Origin: Micromonospora globbae
GTDB lineage: Bacteria; Actinomycetota; Actinomycetes; Mycobacteriales; Micromonosporaceae
Direction: 5' to 3'
NCBI RefSeq assembly: GCF_003610785.1
Contig: NZ_RAQQ01000025.1
Span: 1-64,000 of the forward strand
Length of the DNA stretch: 64,000 nucleotides
Part shown: positions 58,938-64,000 of the stretch, piece by piece
How positions within the stretch are numbered: position 1 is the stretch's first letter
Layout of the letters: the number at the start of each line of letters is the position of its first letter
Notes under the pieces: generated by a model
The model's database searches: none
What the model saw: the letters and a program-made list of their open reading frames with translations, nothing else
What the model was told of the DNA's origin: nothing
Made by a program: the position numbers and the translations under genes

Positions 58938-60032
58938 ATGACCGCCGAGCAGCTGATCTCCTTCGCCCGTGGTGCGCCCTCGCTGGACATCGTCGATGTC
59001 GAGGGGCTCAAGGCCGCCGCCGTCCGCGCGTTCGACGCCGACCCCGCCGGGGTCACGGCGTACGGCACCTCCGTCGGCTACCCGCCCCTGCGCAGGTGGA
59101 TCGCCGAGAAGCACGGGGTGGCGCCGGAGCAGGTGCTCATCACGAACGGTTCGCTCCAGGCCGACGCCTTCCTCTTCGACCACCTGGTCCGCCCGGGCGA
59201 CGCGGTGGTGGTGGAGCGGCCCACGTACGACCGGACCCTGCTCAACCTCAAGCGGATGGGCAGCGAGCTGCACGGCGTCACCATCCAGCCGGACGGCCTG
59301 GACACCGCCGAGCTGCGCAAGCTGCTGGAGTCGGGGGTGCGCCCCCGGCTGGCGCACATCATCCCGAACTACCAGAACCCGGCCGGTGTGACGCTCTCGC
59401 TGGAGAAGCGGCGGGAGCTGCTCGACCTGGCCGCCGAGTACGAGTTCACGATCTTCGAGGACGACCCGTACGCGGACATCCGGTTCCGGGGCGAGCCGCT
59501 GCCGTCGATGCTCTCGCTGGACACGCGTGACGTCGTGGTCCACGCCTCCAGCTTCACGAAGACGGTCTGCCCCGGCGTCCGGGTCGGCTACCTGGTCGGG
59601 CCGGCCGACCTGATCGCGGACATCGCGAAGAAGGCGACGAGCCTCTACATCTCGCCGGGCATGGTCTCCGAGGCGATCGTGCACCAGTTCTGCGTGTCCG
59701 GTGAGATCGACCGCTCGATCGAGACCGTGCGGGCCGCGCTCGGTGAGCGCGCCCGCGTCCTGGCCGAGTCACTTCGCCGGCACCTGCCGCAGGTTCGCTT
59801 CGTGGAGCCCGACGGCGGCTACTTCCTCTGGGTGGAGTTCCCCGAGGACGTCCTGGTGGACCGGCTCGCCCCGGCGGCGGCCGAGCGCGGCGTGGCCGTG
59901 GTGAAGGGCAGCGACTTCATGGTCGACGGCGGGCAGCACGCCCTGCGGCTCGCCTTCTCCGCGGTGACCGCCGACCGGATCGACGAGGGTGTACGCCGGC
60001 TCGCAGAAGCGGTGGAAGCGGTTCGCGGGTGA
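58938..60032 (+). CDS. PLP-dependent aminotransferase (class I/II, 2-aminoadipate/MocR-like core)
   Basis: A 364-residue fold-type I aminotransferase. The PLP Lys lies in HASSFTKTVCPGVRVGYLVG, and the Asn/Asp/Tyr pocket residues are in IIPNYQNPAGVTLS and FEDDPYADIRF. It resembles LysN/2-aminoadipate and DTA-type transaminases. No helix-turn-helix precedes it, so it is an enzyme rather than a MocR regulator. The amino donor is unknown. The start is the ATG at 58938. A hairpin at 60035-60056 follows. Confidence 0.88.
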   Translation: MTAEQLISFARGAPSLDIVDVEGLKAAAVRAFDADPAGVTAYGTSVGYPPLRRWIAEKHGVAPEQVLITNGSLQADAFLFDHLVRPGDAVVVERPTYDRTLLNLKRMGSELHGVTIQPDGLDTAELRKLLESGVRPRLAHIIPNYQNPAGVTLSLEKRRELLDLAAEYEFTIFEDDPYADIRFRGEPLPSMLSLDTRDVVVHASSFTKTVCPGVRVGYLVGPADLIADIAKKATSLYISPGMVSEAIVHQFCVSGEIDRSIETVRAALGERARVLAESLRRHLPQVRFVEPDGGYFLWVEFPEDVLVDRLAPAAAERGVAVVKGSDFMVDGGQHALRLAFSAVTADRIDEGVRRLAEAVEAVRG

Positions 60033-60424
60033 GTTTCTGTCGGATTCCCGACAGAATGGCGTTGCCGGCCGCCCCGGGACTCCCGCCCGGGGGGCCGGCG
60101 GGCCCACAATGCTGCGAGCGTCACTCACGACGTGTAGCCGAGGGCGTCCTCCGATCCTCGTCGCCGGTCGAGCCGGCAACGAGCGGGCCCGACCCTCGTC
60201 GCCCCGGTCGGAAGTGGCGTGACCAGCACAACCCCCGCCCCCACAGGGCGCCGGGTGGGCCGCGTCGTCCCCTCACCCCCCGATGCGACCCGGCCCGCCC
60301 GGCCCCGCTTCACGTACCGAGCCGTCACAGGCGGTGACGGACCGATCGGGCGTACCCTGCAATCCGGCCATCGAGGCCGACCGGCGCGACTCGCCGGGCG
60401 GCGGAGCGTGGAGAGGGGGGCACG
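60033..60424. other. 392-base intergenic region between aminotransferase and corA
   Basis: No gene is convincing here. The left end holds a 9-bp perfect hairpin (60035-60056), then a GC-rich inverted repeat around GCCGGCC near 60063-60104. The rest, up to corA, is non-coding and may carry its promoter. I could not recognise an M-box or other magnesium riboswitch by eye. Confidence 0.5.
60035..60056 (+). terminator. hairpin terminator after aminotransferase
   Basis: TTCTGTCGG (60035-60043) and CCGACAGAA (60048-60056) form a perfect 9-bp stem with a 4-base loop starting two bases after the stop. No T-run follows. Confidence 0.7.
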
Positions 60425-61573
60425 ATGACGGATCGGGAGCAACGAGGCCGGATCTCCTCGCCGAACGGGGGGCGGCTGCCGCGACCGCGAGCCTGGGCGG
60501 CTCCGGTGCGGGCGATGACACGCATCCTGAGCACCGACGGCGCACCGCGCGTCCCCGAGCCCTCCCGCCCCGGTCGGGACGCGGTGGTCGACTGCGCGCT
60601 CTACGTCGACGGCAGGCGGCAGCCGGGCGACTGGACGTACGCCGAGGCGCTGGCCGCCGCCCGCCGGGAGGAGCACGCCTTCGTCTGGCTGGGGCTCCAC
60701 CAGCCGGAACTGGAGCAGATGACCGCCATCGCGGCCACGTACGGGCTGCACGAGCTGGCCGTCGAGGACGCGGTGAAGGCGGCGCAGCGCCCGAAGCTGG
60801 AGCAGTTCGGCGACGTCAGCTTCCTCGTGCTGCGGACGGCCCGGTACTGCGAACACGGCGAGCTGACCGAGTCGTCCGAGGTGGTGGAGACCGGGCAGGT
60901 GATGCTCTTCATCGGCCCGAACTTCCTCATCAGCGTCCGGCACGGCGACGCGTGCCGGCTCGCGCCGGTCCGGGCCGACCTGGAGACCAAGCAGGAGCTG
61001 CTGCTCCACGGGCCGTGGGCGGTCGCGTACGCCATCACCGACCGGGTCGTGGACCTCTACCTGGAGGTCGCCGACCAGCTCGAGGACGACCTGGACCTGC
61101 TCGAGGCGCAGGTCTTCGACCGGAACGGCAGCGGCCGGATCCAGAAGATCTACCAGATGAAGCGCGAGCTGGTGGAGTTCAAGCGGGCCGTGGTGCCGCT
61201 GCAACGCCCCCTGCTGCGGCTGACGTCGGACGTCAATCGGGACGTGCCGAAGGAGATCCGGCGCTACTTCCGCGACGTGCAGGACCACCTCAGCCGCACG
61301 GTCGAGCAGGTGAACTCGTACGACGACCTGCTCAACTCGATCCTCCAGGCGCGGCTCGCCCAGGTCACGGTCGACCAGAACAACGACATGCGCAAGATCG
61401 CGGCGTGGGCGGCCATCGCGGCGGTCTGGACGGCCATCGCCGGCATCTACGGCATGAACTTCCGGTACATGCCGGAGCTGGAGTGGAAGTACAGCTACCC
61501 GTTCATCTGGGCCGTCATGGTGGCCTGCTCGTACATGCTGTACCGCTGGTTCCGCCGCAACGGCTGGCTCTGA
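60425..61573 (+). CDS. corA: magnesium/cobalt transporter CorA
   Basis: A 382-residue CorA channel. A large cytosolic N-terminal domain with a 50-residue extra basic head is followed by a long helix (RIQKIYQMKRELVEFKRAVVPLQRPL) and two C-terminal transmembrane helices. The first ends with the selectivity motif YGMNF (GMN at about 343-345). It forms a pentamer for Mg2+ uptake. The start ATG at 60425 has a purine-rich GAGAGGGGGG upstream. Confidence 0.95.
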   Translation: MTDREQRGRISSPNGGRLPRPRAWAAPVRAMTRILSTDGAPRVPEPSRPGRDAVVDCALYVDGRRQPGDWTYAEALAAARREEHAFVWLGLHQPELEQMTAIAATYGLHELAVEDAVKAAQRPKLEQFGDVSFLVLRTARYCEHGELTESSEVVETGQVMLFIGPNFLISVRHGDACRLAPVRADLETKQELLLHGPWAVAYAITDRVVDLYLEVADQLEDDLDLLEAQVFDRNGSGRIQKIYQMKRELVEFKRAVVPLQRPLLRLTSDVNRDVPKEIRRYFRDVQDHLSRTVEQVNSYDDLLNSILQARLAQVTVDQNNDMRKIAAWAAIAAVWTAIAGIYGMNFRYMPELEWKYSYPFIWAVMVACSYMLYRWFRRNGWL

Positions 61574-61702
61574 CCGCGAGCCGCGACCCGGCGCCCCACC
61601 CCGCACGGCCGGCGCCCCGTCGCACGCCGCGTCCCGGACGCGGAGGCGCCGGCGTAGCGGGATGTCCCCCGCCTCGCCGGCGCTCCTCCACCGCGTCCGC
61701 GG

Positions 61703-62464
61703 TCAGCGACGCCCGTTGGTGCGGGCGGTGTCCTTGCCCATCGCCTTCGTGAGGTCGTCGGCCGGCCGGCCGGAGACGTCCGTGGCGCCCTCGGCCACCG
61801 AGGGAACCTTGTCGGTCGGCTGGACCTTCGCGCGGGTGCCCGTCGAGGTGGTGGAGGCGCTGTCGCCACCGGCCACCGCCGAGCTGCCCGCCCCGGTCGG
61901 GCCACCGCCCACAGCGGACGTACGGGAGGTCGTCGCGTCGGCCATCTTCGCGCCGGCCGGCGTCGACCGGGTCTGCACCTCGATCGTGTCGACCTCGTCC
62001 CGCATCGGCTCCAGCGTGCGGGTGGGGTCGTACTCCGCCCACTCCTGCTGTTCCCGGCGGCGCCGCGCGGCCATCATCCCGGCCACGCCGGCGATCGCGC
62101 CGGCGGCCAGCAGGCCCGTCATCATCCGGCCGCGGCGGCGCGGCTGCTTCTTCTTCCCGGTCATCCGCATGTTCCTCGACTTCGCCTTCCTGGTCATCGA
62201 ACCCGCCTGCACGGCGCCGTCGCGGGCGGCCGCGGCGAGCGGTGCGAGCGAGGTGAGCGTGGTCCCCCAGCCGGTCGCGGCGCGGTCACGCAGTCTCGCC
62301 GCCGTCGGTCCGACGTGGTCCCGGGCCGCCTGGACGCGCGGTCCGACCGTCGCGCCAGCGCCCTTGGCGGCGTACGTGGCTGCCTGCATCAGGTGACTGA
62401 TGCCCTGGTTCAGCTCGGCCCTCGCGAGTTGCCTCTGGGACTTCCGCCGCCCCATTCCAAACAC
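61703..62464 (-). CDS. DUF5324-like membrane-associated protein
   Basis: A 253-residue protein: an N-terminal helical region of alanine-rich repeats (ISHLMQAATYAAKGAGATVGPRVQAARDHVGPTAARLRD), a basic patch (KKKQPRRRGR), one transmembrane helix (MMTGLLAAGAIAGVAGMMAA) and a Ser/Thr/Pro-rich tail. It resembles DUF5324 proteins encoded beside the cyclophilin gene in many actinobacteria. The GTG at 62464 (reading VFGMGRRK) is decided by AGGAGG seven bases upstream. The function is unknown. Confidence 0.72.
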   Translation of the reverse strand: MFGMGRRKSQRQLARAELNQGISHLMQAATYAAKGAGATVGPRVQAARDHVGPTAARLRDRAATGWGTTLTSLAPLAAAARDGAVQAGSMTRKAKSRNMRMTGKKKQPRRRGRMMTGLLAAGAIAGVAGMMAARRRREQQEWAEYDPTRTLEPMRDEVDTIEVQTRSTPAGAKMADATTSRTSAVGGGPTGAGSSAVAGGDSASTTSTGTRAKVQPTDKVPSVAEGATDVSGRPADDLTKAMGKDTARTNGRR

Positions 62465-62581
62465 GGTCCCACCTCCTGGGAGTTGTTCCTCCGTCATCCT
62501 CCACCTTCGGATGCCTCCGTGATGCCAGATCGGGCACATGGGAGGATCCGCATGGAACTGACCAACGAGTGAGGAGTACCC

Positions 62582-63112
62582 GTGGCCGAGTCCATCTACG
62601 CCACCCTGCACACCAACGCCGGGCCGATCCGGCTGGAGCTCTTCCCGAACCACGCCCCGAAGACCGTCCGCAACTTCGTCGAGCTGGCGGAGGGGACGCG
62701 CGAATACATCGACCCGCGCACCGGCCAGCCGGGCAAGGGTCCGTACTACGACGGCACCATCTCCCACCGGGTGATCGCCGGCTTCATGATCCAGATGGGG
62801 GACCCGACCGGCACCGGCCGTGGCGGCCCCGGCTACAAGTTCGCCGACGAGTTCCACCCGGAGCTGCGCTTCGACCGGCCGTACCTGCTGGCGATGGCGA
62901 ACGCCGGGCCGGGCACCAACGGCTCGCAGTTCTTCATCACCGTCGCCCCGACGCCGCACCTGAACAACCGGCACACGATCTTCGGGCAGGTGGCCGACGA
63001 GCAGTCGGCGAAGGTGGTCGACTCGATCGCCAACACCCCGACCGGCCCGAGCGACCGTCCGCTGCAGGACGTCGTGATCGAGCGGGTCGAGATCGAGCGG
63101 AACGCTGCCTGA
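62582..63112 (+). CDS. ppiA: peptidyl-prolyl cis-trans isomerase (cyclophilin)
   Basis: A 176-residue cytosolic cyclophilin that isomerises proline peptide bonds. Motifs: YYDGTISHRVIAGFMIQMGDPTGTGRGGPGYKFADEF (active-site Arg, Phe, Met, Gln region) and FAIANAGPGTNGSQFFITV-type segment (MANAGPGTNGSQFFITVAPTPHLNNRHTIFGQV). The start GTG at 62582 has GAGGAG upstream. It is typical of the gyrA/dnaA-proximal region of actinobacteria. Confidence 0.95.
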   Translation: MAESIYATLHTNAGPIRLELFPNHAPKTVRNFVELAEGTREYIDPRTGQPGKGPYYDGTISHRVIAGFMIQMGDPTGTGRGGPGYKFADEFHPELRFDRPYLLAMANAGPGTNGSQFFITVAPTPHLNNRHTIFGQVADEQSAKVVDSIANTPTGPSDRPLQDVVIERVEIERNAA

Positions 63113-63167
63113 GGCGCGCGCGAGGTACCTTTGCTCGCATGACTGAGCGCTCCGGAGGGTGGACACG

Positions 63168-64000
63168 GTGAGCGAGTCGCCGCCGACCACCCCGGTCTGC
63201 TACCGACACCCCGGCCGGGAGACGTACGTCCGGTGCACCCGCTGCGACCGGCCGATCTGCCCGGACTGCATGCGCGCGGCGTCGGTGGGCCACCAGTGCC
63301 CGGAGTGCGTCAACGAGGGGCGCCGTAGCGTCCGGCCGGCGCGTACCGCCTTCGGGGGCGGTGCCGCCGGCCGGCACGGCTACGTCACCAAGGCGCTGAT
63401 CGCGGTCAACGTCCTGCTGATGCTCCTCTCCATCGCCTCCGACCGGGGCGGTGACGCGGCCGTGGGCGGGCGCGGCTTCGGCGGACTGCTCGGCGGCAGC
63501 ACGCCGCTGACCGACTGGGGCGCCGTGCTCGGGCTCGCCGTCTTCCCCGACGGCACGGTGGGCGGCGTCGCCGACGGCGAGTGGTACCGGCTCGTCACCG
63601 CGATGTTCCTGCACTACGGCGTCCTGCACCTGCTGCTGAACATGTGGGCGCTCTGGGTGCTCGGCCGGTCGTTGGAGGCCACCCTCGGGCCGCTGCGCTT
63701 CCTGGCCCTCTACCTGATCGCCGGTTTCGGCGGGAACGTCGCGGCCTACCTGTTCAGCGCCCAGAACGCGGCCACCGCCGGCGCGTCCACGGCCGTCTTC
63801 GGTCTGTTCGCCGGGATCTTCGTCATCATGCGGCGGCTCGGGCGGGACACCTCGGCGATCCTGCCGATCCTCGTCATCAACCTGATCTTCACGTTCACCG
63901 TGCCGAGCATCTCGATCGCCGGGCACCTGGGCGGCCTGGTGGTCGGCGGCCTGATGGCCCTCGTGCTCGCGTACGCGCCCCGCTCCCGCCGCACGCTGGT
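63168..64000 (+). CDS. rhomboid family intramembrane serine protease with zinc-binding N-terminus (partial, cut by window edge)
   Basis: At least 277 codons, continuing beyond the window. The N-terminus is a B-box-like zinc module with paired cysteines (CYRH, CTRC, CPDC, CPEC). A rhomboid domain follows: a first helix around residue 70, the catalytic Ser in GASTAVFG and the catalytic His in SIAGHLGGL. Rhomboids cleave membrane proteins within the bilayer; the cytosolic zinc module may hold a partner. The start GTG at 63168 has GGAGGG upstream and overlaps the stop of a ten-codon ATG frame beginning at 63139. Confidence 0.92.
   Translation, partial: MSESPPTTPVCYRHPGRETYVRCTRCDRPICPDCMRAASVGHQCPECVNEGRRSVRPARTAFGGGAAGRHGYVTKALIAVNVLLMLLSIASDRGGDAAVGGRGFGGLLGGSTPLTDWGAVLGLAVFPDGTVGGVADGEWYRLVTAMFLHYGVLHLLLNMWALWVLGRSLEATLGPLRFLALYLIAGFGGNVAAYLFSAQNAATAGASTAVFGLFAGIFVIMRRLGRDTSAILPILVINLIFTFTVPSISIAGHLGGLVVGGLMALVLAYAPRSRRTL

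Noticed and set aside
58938..60032. MocR-type transcription regulator
   Set aside because: The aminotransferase domain starts within the first 20 residues and no helix-turn-helix domain precedes it.
60120..60424. Magnesium riboswitch upstream of corA
   Set aside because: No recognisable M-box architecture could be traced by eye; a covariance-model search would be decisive.
1..64000. Possible biosynthetic gene cluster
   Set aside because: No PKS, NRPS, terpene or RiPP core enzymes were seen; the sugar and lipid enzymes are dispersed and fit wall or membrane roles.
1..64000. tRNA, rRNA or CRISPR
   Set aside because: No cloverleaf-like CCA-ended sequences, rRNA signatures or regularly spaced repeats with spacers were seen by eye; a covariance-model scan would be decisive.

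Overview
The window is chromosomal DNA from a very high-GC actinobacterium, most likely the Micromonosporaceae (Micromonospora or a close relative). The evidence is the strong G/C bias at third codon positions, the many GTG starts, the actinobacteria-restricted families (DUF4192, DUF5926, DUF5701, DUF5324-like, DUF6457, and the proteasome activator Bpa with a C-terminal GQYL), and the gene order at the right end. There, a cyclophilin gene is followed by a rhomboid gene, an arrangement usually found near dnaA/gyrA in this family. A near-perfect parS site at about 38.65 kb and a DnaA-box-like cluster at about 47.5 kb also fit an origin-proximal location. I saw no prophage, CRISPR array, rRNA, tRNA, intact insertion sequence or biosynthetic gene cluster. 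This is mostly core and family-conserved chromosome.

Layout. 0-3.6 kb: a minus-strand operon of a fructosamine-kinase-like gene, moaA, moaD and a membrane metallophosphoesterase. 3.8-9.9 kb: DUF4192, a GAP-family membrane protein, then fdhD facing a MobA-like nucleotidyltransferase coupled to a DUF6457 gene, a YbjN-type chaperone-like protein and a quinone oxidoreductase. With moaA/moaD this makes a small molybdenum-cofactor neighbourhood. 10-16 kb: a secreted beta-propeller protein, an Lrp/AsnC regulator divergent from a DDAH-type amidinohydrolase, an amino-acid-type substrate-binding lipoprotein, an alpha/beta hydrolase and bpa. 16-26 kb: two tandem Cof-type HAD phosphatases, a GNAT gene with an apparent frameshift, OsmC, a zincin, AIM24, pheA, ACT and PAS proteins, a NERD-like protein and arginine deiminase behind a strong palindrome.

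26.5-31 kb: DUF5926, an ATP-binding anti-sigma-like protein paired with a soluble PAS histidine kinase, GDPD and rhodanese. 31-36 kb: three consecutive LytR-CpsA-Psr (LCP) wall-ligase genes, then a UDP-glucuronate-decarboxylase-like epimerase; this is a wall or polysaccharide assembly block. 36-50 kb: two sodium:solute symporter modules (SSS permease plus a small membrane partner) flank a parS-bearing flavin reductase gene and an ABC exporter. Then come a DUF4173 protein, an OmpR-type two-component system, DUF5701 and a LytS/LytTR two-component pair. 50-57 kb: a polyprenyl glycosylphosphotransferase, mutM, a GT4 glycosyltransferase, and a three-gene operon (nucleotidyltransferase, glycerol-1-phosphate-dehydrogenase-like enzyme, CDP-alcohol phosphatidyltransferase) that looks like a dedicated pathway for an unusual phospho-polyol lipid or wall component. 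57-64 kb: a SCO6745-like protein, Nudix, CBS, an aminotransferase, CorA, a DUF5324-like protein, cyclophilin and a zinc-binding rhomboid protease cut by the window edge.

Most promising for follow-up: the phospho-polyol/CDP-alcohol operon, the parS site, the palindromes upstream of arcA and the DUF4192 gene that share a 14-base core, the large extragenic hairpin after arcA, and two genes (GNAT, first LCP) whose reading frames appear broken at or near short G runs.
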